Below, piece by piece: positions 53,891 through 64,000 of a DNA stretch of 64,000 nt. The stretch's first letter is position 1. The number at the start of each line of letters is the position of its first letter. Made by a program: the position numbers and the translations under genes. The notes beneath the pieces were generated by a model. The model was not told the origin of the DNA, did no database searches, and saw only the letters and a program-made list of their open reading frames with translations. The DNA is from Dipteris shenzhenensis (Eukaryota > Polypodiophyta > Polypodiopsida > Gleicheniales), in the NCBI GenBank assembly GCA_047967505.1, contig CM106538.1; one strand, given 5' to 3'.

Positions 53891-55034
53891 TGGTAAGTCA
53901 TTTACGAGGATTACCGTGAGGCTTCCCCTCCGACCCGATGTCACTTGGAGCTCCCACGGGAGGACAGCTTTGGGAGATGCTTGTCAGCATCACAGCCTGT
54001 ACGATGCAGTTTTGTGACGGGGGGCAGCAGACCCGTTTTGCAGCCACCATCACCAGTATATCACATGATATCATCTATAACATGTGAGCTATCTGGGAGC
54101 AAGGTATAGAGAGTTCTAGGAACACCAAAAGGTGTGAGAATTTCTGCAAGGTTTGGCCTGCAAGCATCTTCTCTATTTTCATGGATCAAGGAATTCATTA
54201 ATTGTTTAAGCACCCCCCCCCCCCCCTCCCCGTTCCCTTTGCAAACCCACCTTTTTTCATTGTTCGCATCCCTTTATGGGGTACTCTAGGCAGTGTTGAG
54301 AGGCCAGGTGTAGCACTAGTCCTCTTTTCGGCACCTCATGGATTTCTGATTTTGTATTTCTAATAGTTTTCATGGAAAAAAGGAAGGAGGGTTCTGAAGA
54401 GGAACCCCTCCTTTCCAAGAGGGGCTGAAAATGGTCAGCTCCTTAAAGGTCTACTTCTATGTGATCAGCCTTGTCTGAGAGATTTTTGACAATTATTTAC
54501 AGCGTGACAGCCGGAGAGAGTGCCTCATGAGTGGAAGTGCAAATGGATCAGGCTGAAGTCTATCTTCAAGGAGCTTATAGTTTTTAGCTATGGCAGCTGA
54601 AGAAGTTCCGCCTATGTGTTCTTGGAAGGCTTTAGAGTTGAAGCTGATGCCTTGAGGGCTGCAAAATGGCAGCAGCAACCTGTGCGACAACCACAAAAAG
54701 GCAAGCAGCTCAGCAGCAGAGCGCATAAGCTCATAGACAAGGATATTTGGAGCAGCCTTGCACTATGACAGGGAAGCCCATGAACATAAGCTCATCAGAT
54801 AGTTGAGCTGAGCCAAGCAAGCCTAGTAGAGAGCCAGAAAGTATTTCTAGTCAGCTACTCGGCACATACAGCTAGTGCAATGGGACCACATACATCAGAA
54901 ACAACAAGCAAATGGTGCAGAAATGACACACAGCCAGATTGCAGTACAATTGCACTCTACCAGCGAGGCCTAGGGGCAGTGTCGACCAAGTAAGCTTCAT
55001 AGTCATGCTTAAAATCTCAACTGCCTCCATTGAC
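53891..55034. other. Non-coding stretch with C run
   Basis: A run of about 15 C residues lies near 54,212. ORFs on either strand (for example minus 54493-54726) have no recognisable features. Confidence 0.35.
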
Positions 55035-55312
55035 CGCTCTCGCCCCCGAATCCCCACCATGGGAGCCGCTGGGACCCCCGGGCTGGGGGCTAGCTGGCCC
55101 CCAGGCCCCAGCAAGAATAAGGGTCTCCCACACAATCACCTTTCTACCATCAACGGTCTCATTGATAGACCTCATCTGACATGCAAGTCAAGATCCATCT
55201 AGTGTCCCAGGCTCACACAAGGCTTCTCCTCATATGGGGACCTTACAACTTGAGCACCTTGGACAACTGGTGGTTACCAGGAGGGTGGGGCATTGAGCAT
55301 ATCTAACACCCC
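55035..55312 (-). mobile_element. LTR fragment related to the 35-kb LTR
   Basis: The minus strand starts TGTTAGATATGCTCAATGCC at 55312, matching the LTR at 35.4-35.7 kb for about 280 bp, including CTCATATGGGGACCTTACAA on the plus strand. It then diverges beyond the CTCTCGCCCCCGAA element. Upstream on the minus strand is GGGTGGACATTGAGGGGGG, a clear copia-type polypurine tract, so this is a 3' LTR whose distal part is lost or replaced. Confidence 0.75.
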
Positions 55313-56011
55313 CCCTCAATGTCCACCCGTAGGTGAACTACCTTCGCGGCCCAATGCCGAGTCTCTGAAGATGATCATTACAAGCACATTGTGTATAACA
55401 GGGTGAAACAACATGGGGGTGGTTGAACTAAGTCAAGCCCAATGGCTCAATTGTCTCAATGGTGGTATAGGCATATCAAAGAGCAGTTGCAACACTATCA
55501 TTGATAGAGTCATTAGTGTCCCATGAACAAAGAAGAAGAATATACAATTCATAAAATGAAAGATAGAATCACACAATGTGGCATGCAGCCTGTCATAGAG
55601 AAGGGTATCAGATGAAATTGATGGTGTAGAGTCTTCCAATGTGGATTCCCATGCATTTATCGTGGACTTCATTTGTAATTTTTATTATGTCATTCGTAGT
55701 AAAGTTAGTGTATAGAGGTATGAACTGTAATACACAAGGAAAAATTTGGGTCCACACATATAAATTACAAGTTTTTAGGTCAAGGTTGAGTCAATTTTAT
55801 GTTTTTATGTTTTAGGGTTAAAAATATGTATTTTTAGAAATTAGGATTTTGGGCTCCATATGAAGGTATTTGGTTTCATCTTTTATTTAATTGTTTTAAG
55901 CTCTCTCCATTCCAACACCCACTCCCACCTATCCTTGATCCCCTCCCACCTAACCCTGATCCCCTACCCCACTCGTGCTCTCACCCCTTGTTGCTCTTCT
56001 CGACATCCCAC
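55313..56011. other. Flank of LTR fragment, non-coding
   Basis: Minus-strand polypurine tract at 55313-55335. The rest has no recognisable pol sequence, then AT-rich DNA and a C-rich stretch (CCCACTCCCACC) just before the broken ORF at 56012. Confidence 0.4.
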
Positions 56012-56419
56012 ATGGCAAGGACCAAGAAAAAGGCTAGAAAGATAGGGACCAAAGAGTCTATTGATGTTGATAGTGATACCTTGAGCAATTTCCCCCACTA
56101 AGAAGGAGGCAGTAGGAGGCCTAAGATTCCCCCTATCTCAATGCCAAGGACTAAAGAAGAAGAAGCTGCTAAAGAACAAATGTGGTGAGAGGAGTAGAGG
56201 AGGAAGCAACATCACTTGCATGAGCAACCCCCAATTCATGAGAAACCTAGACCACATCATCCATACCAACCATTGGAGGGAGTAGCCAATAGTACATCTA
56301 GGCTAGGGCCCACCTCAAAGGCAACCCTTGGAGATCCTCCTCTAGTGGGGAAGTATAGGTTTGATCAAACCAAGAACCATTGCACTTTGGGAGATCCGCA
56401 AGTATCAATGCTTCACTGA
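56012..56419 (+). pseudogene. Broken ORF with basic N-terminus, unknown
   Basis: One frame from ATG 56012 to TGA 56419, interrupted by TAA (about 56099), TGA (about 56186) and TAG (about 56192). It starts MARTKKKARK, a nuclear-localisation-like cluster, then has acidic and Pro/His-rich stretches. A pyrimidine-rich leader precedes it. It could be the start of a retroelement or transposon protein, or a decayed host gene; I cannot assign it. Confidence 0.35.
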
Positions 56420-59363
56420 TCTCCTTATCCTGAAGGAAAGCTTTGCAAAAGTTTTATGCAAGATCATGCAAGACCTAAGCAATAGCACGATGTCTATGTG
56501 TTTAGGCAACATATCATCAAATTCCTTGCTTGCCTTGCAATGTTAATGACAATTTGTTGTGTTTATATATGGAACGTATTGAAGGTCCATTTTTGCTAGA
56601 AAAAAAGTCATGAGTTGGAGCTGAACATACAAACCATCAACATTAACAAAATGAGAAGATGAGAAAAGAATGAAAGACAAATAGAAAATGCTAGAAGTTT
56701 ATTGAAACAATGCAATGCTCATTTCTATGGAGTTCTCTACTCAACATCAGACACAATTGAGTTGAAAAATGTTTAGATCCAAAAATTGATACTTCTAGTA
56801 ACTCTAGTAAGCTTTACAATGAGGCAACCCATCCTTTAAGTGTAAGCTCTTGCCAATGGTTGGTCATCCACATTGTGTGATGATGTAGGGTGTTCAAACC
56901 TAAGTAACATTCAAACTTGACTAACACCCAAACAACTTGGGCAGTGGTTACATAACTATGTAACTATCCGTTTGATGGTTGGATTTCTTTGTTACCATAG
57001 CCAGTAAGTTCTCCATACAAAATCTATGAAAGAACCAAATTATAGTAGACATTCAATTTGCTCTCCTAGAATCCCTACATGTGGTTCAAGGGTATTTGAT
57101 GAGGAGTTGGGCTCAAATACACTCAAGTTGCACATCCCACCACCGTGCTTACTACTTCGTTGTCGCAATCCAAGATCTTCGATGCAAAGGCAACATCATT
57201 TGAGTCATTCTTCACCCTTATTTAGCATCATTCAAGTCAATATGGATTCTTATCCTTGGCACTCTATCCTAAAATTATGTAATCCATAGTTTAAGGCATC
57301 TGACTTCTCATCAAGCCTCATAGGAGTTTGCAAATTTTCATATATCCACCACTATGAGTGCCGAAGTGTTAGATCATGCATGGGATTAAAGTTATGCTTG
57401 AAAAGCTCCCTAAGTGTGGACCGATCTCCAAGATGAAGGCCAGAGGCAAAATCATGTTACCTCTTACCAAATCATCAGAGACCTACTTGCAACACTTCTA
57501 ATGAGTTAGATGGCTTCACCCATCCACAACCTCTTTGCCATCATCTTTGGGGACCGAGGCAGTAGTAAGGGTAGGTGAAATGACAAGGGAAAGGGGCAAT
57601 TGTGCAAGTAAGGGTTAGGCAAGAGCGGCATGGTTGCACACACGAGACTACACAAGGTTAGAGAGTGGATACAATCAAGGCAATGACCTAAGCTTAGGCA
57701 AGCAGCTATGCAAGGCACTAAATTCCTACACACATGTCTTCAATCACCTAATCTCAAAACACTTATTTGCCCTGAGCCTTAGCCAAAATTCCTTCCAAAG
57801 GTAGTTGTGGTTTTGATTTAGCTCCATGTTTCCCATCCACAAGTCCTCAGTGGAAAGGTTTGACCTCATCCTTGGATTTGGGGCATTGGCAAGGTTAGAG
57901 TCGATGCCGCTTGGATTGGAGGTGTTGTGGAGGGTGCAATTCTTGAAATAGTTAGGCCCACAACCATAAAATTCTTAAGACTAGAATCTAGAGCCAAGCC
58001 TCCATATGCTTATAGATTGTGGTGCAACTCATAAAGCTACTACTTTAGGCTTTTGATCTGCTTGTGGTAATCCAGTTTCCATGTTGTCCCACCCCTTACT
58101 CTTCTCCCTAAAATGTAGCTTTGCCACTTTGAGGTCATCTTATGCAAGTCCCAATAGTGTTGAAAGATGGTGATATTCTCTTTCAATATTAGGACTTCCA
58201 GGGACACCGTAAATGTGCCCTAGGTAGGTCAACTAGAAGCATGAGGGCATCCAGTTCATGGATCATGGTCACCTTGGCCTTGTGGTATATCATGGCAAGC
58301 CCTGCTTTTGACTGCCCCTAGGTATAAGTATGGTTGCATGTGGGGTGTGTGTGGCCCAATGTGGATTTTTCTTGGACCACTTTTTAATGTGTAGTCAGAT
58401 TGGTTATTTGCAAGCTTTATCAAGGGATAGTAGTGTCACAATTCTTACAACACTATTTGGCTCCAGCTGTCATTCCAGAGCACCTACATAGACTCATAGG
58501 TAGATGGGTTGGATAATTAGGTGTACTTGAATGATGCGGTGCTACCAAGGGAAGTGTGCTCAATGTTCATGGTCCTTGTCGGCTTTGGAATCCCTTCCAG
58601 GTTCAGTTGGATAGCTGCATTGGTTGGTTTGGTAGCTACTTTTAGTTGTGCTTTGAAGAGAAACATTCAATTTTGAGGTTCCATGGTCTACATGAGGTGA
58701 TTAAGCATTTAGAGATGCCACAGCAATGTGGAGGGTCATGACTTCCATGTTGAGCTTCTTGATTGGCTCTCCATCTTTCTTTCTTTTTTGGGGGCTCTAG
58801 TGTCATGTTATCCAAGGTAGAGCACAACTCATCAATCTGCTACTACTGTAGATGCTTGGGTTGTGGGCAAATCTCCAACCTCTCAACATCTTGTGGGGAC
58901 TTTGAGGTGTCATTGAATAAGATGTAACCTTCTAACCCTAGTTTCAAAGCTTACAATATACATTGCCATCCACAGATGTCACTTCTCTAGCATCCAAATC
59001 ACATTTAATGAGTTGCTCCACAAGAGAAGAACATGGAGAAGAGAGAGAGGGGAGGGGAGGGTTTGAGCATGGATCATCTAATCAATGGTATTAGATATCT
59101 TTTCTTGCAAATCATGAGATATTACAAGTATTTCTGTACATATTTGTGTTAACCCATTTCTAGGGTTAACACATTGGCCTTCCAGGTTGATTAGATGTAG
59201 GGCTTGTGTGCACATTTGCACTACATTTTATTACATTATAGGTACACATAGCATATGGTTTGGACCATAGATTAGGAGGATTACATCCACATCCCCATGT
59301 GGCCTCTCATTGTATGACGTGGCACAGAGGTTACACTCTTTGATCTCTATATTGAGAGGTAGG
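56420..59363. other. Non-coding stretch
   Basis: About 2.9 kb of mixed composition with small ORFs in various frames and no motif, LTR end or gene that I can support. Confidence 0.35.
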
Positions 59364-60026
59364 TGATGAGAGTTCTCATTCCCTCTAGCCCTAGTTGGAA
59401 TCCACTCTTGTGTCCTTATATCAATATGAATGCTTGTCACCTTCTTGATTCTCTTGTATGGAAGATTTGCTTGAGCGTGAGGCTTGATGCACTAGAGCTT
59501 GGTTGAGTATCTTCATGTAGTGTGTGAGGCTGCCTTGGGTGTGGATAGTTAAAAGGAGTCTTGAAATTGCATGGGTGGCATTACTTTCTTGTTCTTAGAG
59601 GTTCTTCATGTTTGATGAGGAACATGGGTGGCATGCCTTGATTTTCCCTTCCTAGAGACTTGATTCACCCCATGCCGTACATGTTTGCATGTCTAGATCT
59701 TAGGGTGGTTAGGATGGGAGTACCCAATGATGATGCCCATGCCTTGTGTATGGTTAGAGTGCGAGTCAAAGTGCTGAAAGAATGGTGAGAGTGAGTGGAA
59801 GAGAAATGAGAGAGACAGAGACAGAGAGAGAGAGAGAGTTGTTAGAGTTGTGTTCCCTTATTTTTATTTGTTGTTTTCCTTAGGGTAGGTTAGATTTTAG
59901 GTGATTTCCATTGTAGGCTAGCTTCTTTTTTATATATTATTTTGCTAGTATTTTATTATGCAATTTATCTTTTTCCTCCTATGTGACTTATAACGTCACA
60001 TGTACACATGGTGGTATGGCTTAACA
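59364..60026 (+). repeat. Left LTR
   Basis: About 663 bp, TGATGAGAGTT...TTAACA, with an AG-rich run at about 59,805-59,840 and TTTTTTATATATTATT in the distal part. Confidence 0.7.
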
Positions 60027-60029
60027 TTT

Positions 60030-60046
60030 TGGTTCCTTGCTGGGAC
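60030..60046 (+). promoter_or_regulatory. Possible primer-binding site
   Basis: TGGTTCCTTGCTGGGAC three bases after the LTR end. It resembles the plant gypsy site TGGCGCCGTTGCCGGGGA (tRNA-Asp type) with several changes and one missing base. The assignment is tentative. Confidence 0.4.
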
Positions 60047-61621
60047 TAGTCCACAAGGAGGCTACAAGAAGGAGAAGAACAAGGCTAGTCTAGAAGAAGA
60101 CCACCAAAACATTTTTTTGGAGATGCAACACTAGATAAGAGAGACAATCTACAAGGAACAAGCATAATCTCTTCTCCATCCCTTCACGATCGTGGTTAGA
60201 TAATCATGAAGATTTAGGGGATATGACACATCTTGCGAGGATAACGGAGCAGGAATCGTGGCCTCAAAGCCATTAGAATTCACAATACAAGGAAAGAAAA
60301 ACACAAGATTAAACAAAGTCAAGGATTGTGCCCTAACCTAATCCTACATTCATCTCCCACCTCATACACCCCTCCAATCCCCTCTCCCCACATCCCTCCC
60401 CTACCTACAAGCTCACACCCCCTTGTCCCTCCACACAAACCCCCCCTCCCCATCCACACATAACCCACCTTTCACACACCAACCACTTGCCACCTCACCT
60501 TTGCTTGACCTACGTGTTATCCCCATCACAACCCACCCATCCCCCCCTCTATTTTTATTTTCACCCCCTCACCCATTACACCCCTCTCTCTCACCCTTTT
60601 CTCCCTCCTTTTTCTCCACCCTACCCCCCTCCCTCTTTTTATTCATGCCCTCCCTCCTTTATTAATATTTATTTTTTCTCTTCCTCACCATACACACCCC
60701 ACCCCTCTCTCTTTATTTTCTATTTTTCCTTAGTCACCTTACTCTTCTTTTCTTTTCTTTTCCTTTACACTTCCTCCCGTGTGGCATCGGCATTTTACTT
60801 TTGATAGTAGATTTTCTTATGGATGATTGCATTCATCATGTACATTGCTTGGAAACACACCCCCTCATGGATTTATTCATTCACATTCCACCTCCCCTCA
60901 TCTATGTATGCCTTTGTATGCCAACTCTACAACATGATATTGCCCTCACTAACTACCTATCACTTTTCCTTCATAGTAGCTACAATGATTTGTGGGCATC
61001 GATACCATTTCTTGAGTATGCATGTAATGAACTTTGTGACACACTATAGGGTTTGTAGACTTCACATCATGATGACATATTTCTAGAGGTTTACCAGACT
61101 TCCTTGCCACAATTTTGGATCATCTCAAATTTTTTCACTCAAATCTTCAGTGGGATGTTATGCGGTATGATCCTTTGATTCTTCCACCTAGTGAGGCACC
61201 CTATTCTTTATCCTCACATAGGGTACCTCCTCAATCTAGCATGATCCTTCACTAATTACCCCAACTTCATTTACTAGCACCCCTTGACTAAATGATGTTG
61301 TAGAGACCTTTTCTCCTCTCATTGCTCCATTTTTTGAGGGAGAGTCTCTTTGCACATCCATGGATACTTCATCGTCACATTTGGAGATGCTAGCTCCATT
61401 TTTAGCCTTGTACTTTTTGATTCATATGTACCATTGGATATTCTTAACTCTATTTGTGGGATTCATGCATTTATTGAGAGGTTCTACTTGTGCATCATTG
61501 ACACCATTAACATCGACCTGTGTTTCATTATTGTCATTTTTAGTGACCTCTTGGAGTTATGCACCTTCGAATGGGGTACCATTTGGATTCCCAATTTTGA
61601 TTTGAGACACAAGTGGAGTGG
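60047..61621 (+). mobile_element. Interior of the 59-62 kb element
   Basis: Begins with GGAGGCTACAAGAAGGAG-like leader sequence, then a pyrimidine/C-rich tract at about 60,340-60,780 that explains the long overlapping ORFs there. ORFs at 60,801-61,086 and 61,350-61,658 show no retroelement motif. ACAAGTGGAGTGG just before the right LTR (about 61,609-61,621) may be the polypurine tract. Confidence 0.5.
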
Positions 61622-61623
61622 TG

Positions 61624-61946
61624 TGATGAGACTAGTCTCTCCCTCTAGCCCTAGTTAGAAGCCACTCTTGTGTCCTTGTGTTAACATGAGTTCTTATCTC
61701 CTTCTTAATGCTCATGTGTGGAAGAGCTTCTTGAGTATGAGAGGCTTATCATAGCTTCTTGTGCTTAGAGGTTCTTCATGTGCAGGGAGACACATGGGTG
61801 GCATACCTCAATTTCTCCCTTCTTAGAGACTTGATTCACCCCATTCCATACATGCTTGCATGGCTAGAGCTTGTGTCATTAGGATTGGAGCACCCATGAT
61901 GATGCTAATGTGTTCTATATAGTTAAACTAGGAGTCAAAGTGCTAA

Positions 61947-61996
<50 letters not shown>

Positions 61997-62180
61997 TACC
62001 TTGTTTTTTATTTGTCATTTTCCTTAGGCTAGGTTAAAGTCTAGGTGATTTCCACTATAGTTTAGGTTCTTTTTTATAGATTAGTTTGCTAGTATTTTAG
62101 CATGTAGTTCAATTTTGGCCTCCTATGTGATTTCCAACATCTTGCAGCAGCCACCTAGAGGTATGTTTTGTGGCTTGACA
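61624..62180 (+). repeat. Right LTR
   Basis: About 557 bp, TGATGAGACTAG...TTGACA. It carries a longer AG microsatellite (about 61,951-61,990) than the left LTR and is shortened in its first third. Confidence 0.7.
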
Positions 62181-63358
62181 ATTTACCAAAGGACATACTG
62201 TTAACCATATATTTGCAAAGGACATACTCTTAACCAAATCATGATATATTGAGTGTATTTTTGCATGTATTTTACTACTAACCAAATCATGCCCCCTTCA
62301 TGCAAAGGTCATGGTTGTTGTGTAAAACTACTTGTTGTTCGGTGTGAACTTTTGACTTTGTTAATCACATCCTCCTACATTTTTCACTTCCAATTTACTC
62401 ACAATAATAAAGTGAGATATGTCCTTGTATGAAATATGAGTAGGATTGCAATGTCTCACATATTTTTTGTTTTGTTGAGCCTAATTTTCTATGAGAAAGA
62501 TGTTGAAGATGATTTATTCTTCACATTGGAAGGTTCTTATGTGTCTCCTATTGTGATGGGCATAATTGCTATGACATTTTCTTGTGTAGTTGTGGACATG
62601 AAGATTGATGTCACATTTCTCACGAAAAAAGTTTTTTGTTTGCCTTGTTACATCCTTATGCTATTGTCTCATTTTTTGAGAGAGATTTGTGTGTATCTAT
62701 TGTTTTCCTTCCAGATGATGTAGTAAATTCAATTGCATTTTTGTGGTTGAGTAAGTTCTTTGTTAATGCCTCTCTTTTGGAGGTAGGTTCTTGTTGTAAC
62801 TACCATCATTTACCTTAAAGCATTGATGCAATAAAGTCCATGGCATTATGATAGACTTGTGGTTGAGTAGGTTCTTATATTATTATCTCTTTTTTCATGA
62901 TAAGCTCTAGTCTAACTACTCAATAGGAGTTATATAATGTCCTTTGTGTGTAATCCTCCTATATTCTGTGAGTAGATTCCTATGGGTCTATCACCTATTC
63001 ATGATGTGAATTTTAGAGGCTTGTTGGACACATCATCATTGTTTCTTGAAGATCATGGAATTGTACTTGTTACACATAGTACCTTGGGTCCCCAAATATA
63101 ATGCTTCCAAGGTAATATTCATGGGCATAGTGTAACTGTGGGAACCCAATGGTAATGTACCTTGCTTGTTGGATGGTGTTTCCTTGTTTTTTTATGTTGA
63201 GGTTTGTTGTTTACATGATGAGGGTGGCTTTAAATGTTGAGGTTTTGTTGGAATCCAAATATATGGTTCATCTTTATTGTATCCATGAGCCTCTAGTAGA
63301 TTTTAGACCCACATCTACTTGATTTCTCTTTTTCTTTGTTTGCTTTGTTGGTGACACC
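62181..63358. other. Non-coding stretch
   Basis: AT-rich with T runs. ORFs at 62,436-62,818 are rich in Phe and Leu because of composition and match nothing I know. Confidence 0.35.
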
Positions 63359-63628
63359 CTTATAGAGGTTGAGAGGTGGAAGTAGATGTCATTGCTTGAG
63401 TGTTGATCCATTTTCTAATGATTGGTACATCTTGATCATTTGGTTTTTCATAGAGAAATACTATGGAAGTGAGCATTGTTGAGAGGTGAGGTTCTTATAG
63501 AGGTCAAGAGGTGGAAGTAGATGTTGATGTCATTGCTTGAGTGGTGCTAATGATTGATACATCTTGATCATTTGGTTTTTCACAAAGCAATATTATGGAA
63601 GTGATACCCTTAGTTTTCAAGGTGGTTG
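63359..63628 (+). repeat. 135-bp tandem duplication
   Basis: Two units offset by about 135 bp (63359 and 63494), sharing CTTATAGAGGT, AGAGGTGGAAGTAGATG, GTCATTGCTTGAGTG, CATCTTGATCATTTGGTTTT and TATGGAAGTGA, with indels. Confidence 0.8.
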
Positions 63629-64000
63629 TCCTTTCATGCCAACAAATTAAAAAATTAAAGGATCCAACTTCTACCAACTTGGATCCAACTTCTACCAAGC
63701 ACTATTGCTAATGTTAAGGCACTTGGAAGAGTTACAAAAGACTTGCAAGGCACAAGGTGATTGTCCATTGAAACATTCAACATTAAAGACCAATGACATT
63801 GATTGAGGTACCTCCTATGGATTGAATTTTAGAATCACATACTTCTAGGAGTATATGGGAGACATCTCGACCAAGAGATGAGGTTGTGTCTTGCTCGACT
63901 ACTATCTACCATGACCTGTATTTGACATCTTACACCTACTAATCTTAGCCCTATCCAAAATTGAGATGAAGACATACTTATCTCCTTATTATCCATGGAG
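63629..64000. other. Non-coding window end
   Basis: No feature beyond a small direct repeat (GGATCCAACTTCTACCAA twice at about 63660-63698). Confidence 0.4.

Larger units (their letters stand above)
59364..62180 (+). mobile_element. Non-coding LTR element (about 2.8 kb)
   Basis: Two direct repeats, 59364-60026 and 61624-62180, both begin TGATGAGA and share CTCTAGCCCTAGTT, AGAGACTTGATTCACCCCAT, GAGTCAAAGTGCT, an AG microsatellite and TTTGCTAGTATTTTA. They end TTAACA or TTGACA. A primer-site-like TGGTTCCTTGCTGGGAC follows the left repeat. The LTRs are diverged (many substitutions and indels) and I see no target duplication, so it is older than the 22.8-kb insertion. The interior has no gag or pol. 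Confidence 0.75.

Noticed and set aside
60423-60804. Pro/Ser/Phe-rich overlapping ORFs
   Set aside because: Caused by the C/T-rich tract in the interior of the 59-62 kb element; two frames open together.

Overview
The window reads as nuclear DNA of a land plant with a repeat-rich, probably large genome. The evidence is layered Ty3/gypsy, Ty1/copia and LINE remains with plant-type tRNA-iMet primer sites, plus one spliced gene encoding a plant-type choline kinase. Species and clade cannot be fixed from the sequence. A gymnosperm or another large plant genome fits, but the kinase introns are short (110-264 bp), so I give that little weight. I saw no bacterial-type gene, tRNA, rRNA or CRISPR array.

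Layout. Positions 1-12.6 kb hold a plus-strand Ty3/gypsy element: leader, Gag with four zinc knuckles, protease, RT, RNase H, integrase, then a 1,255-codon extra ORF downstream of pol, a polypurine tract and a minisatellite-filled 3' LTR. Its 5' LTR was not found. Positions 13.1-17.5 kb hold two pieces of a related copy joined in opposite orientations: extra ORF on the minus strand, gag-pro on the plus strand. Positions 18.2-22 kb hold a dispersed repeat and two short LTRs facing each other, each followed by the same tRNA-iMet primer site; a gypsy RT scrap lies between them. Positions 22.7-29.5 kb are a decayed copia element whose gag is split by a complete 2,661-bp non-coding LTR element with a 5-bp target duplication. 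Positions 29.6-33.1 kb are a second decayed copia element. Positions 33.5-38.6 kb hold minus-strand copia fragments, a related LTR and a LINE. Positions 38.6-49.9 kb are non-coding, with tandem duplications and microsatellites.

The only gene that looks functional is choline kinase at 50,371-52,476 (plus strand, seven coding exons, 362 aa). It has a TATA-like box and an ATG-free leader made of degenerate CCGTCG repeats. Downstream are a 175-bp tandem duplication, an LTR fragment related to the one at 35 kb, a broken ORF at 56 kb, and a non-coding LTR element at 59.4-62.2 kb.

The most unusual material is the extra ORF of the first gypsy element. It keeps one reading frame for 3.76 kb despite seven internal stops, and its last part is conserved in the diverged second copy. 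Also notable are the multi-knuckle Gag and the non-coding LTR elements that share one primer site and leader. All coordinates, splice sites and alignments were made by eye.
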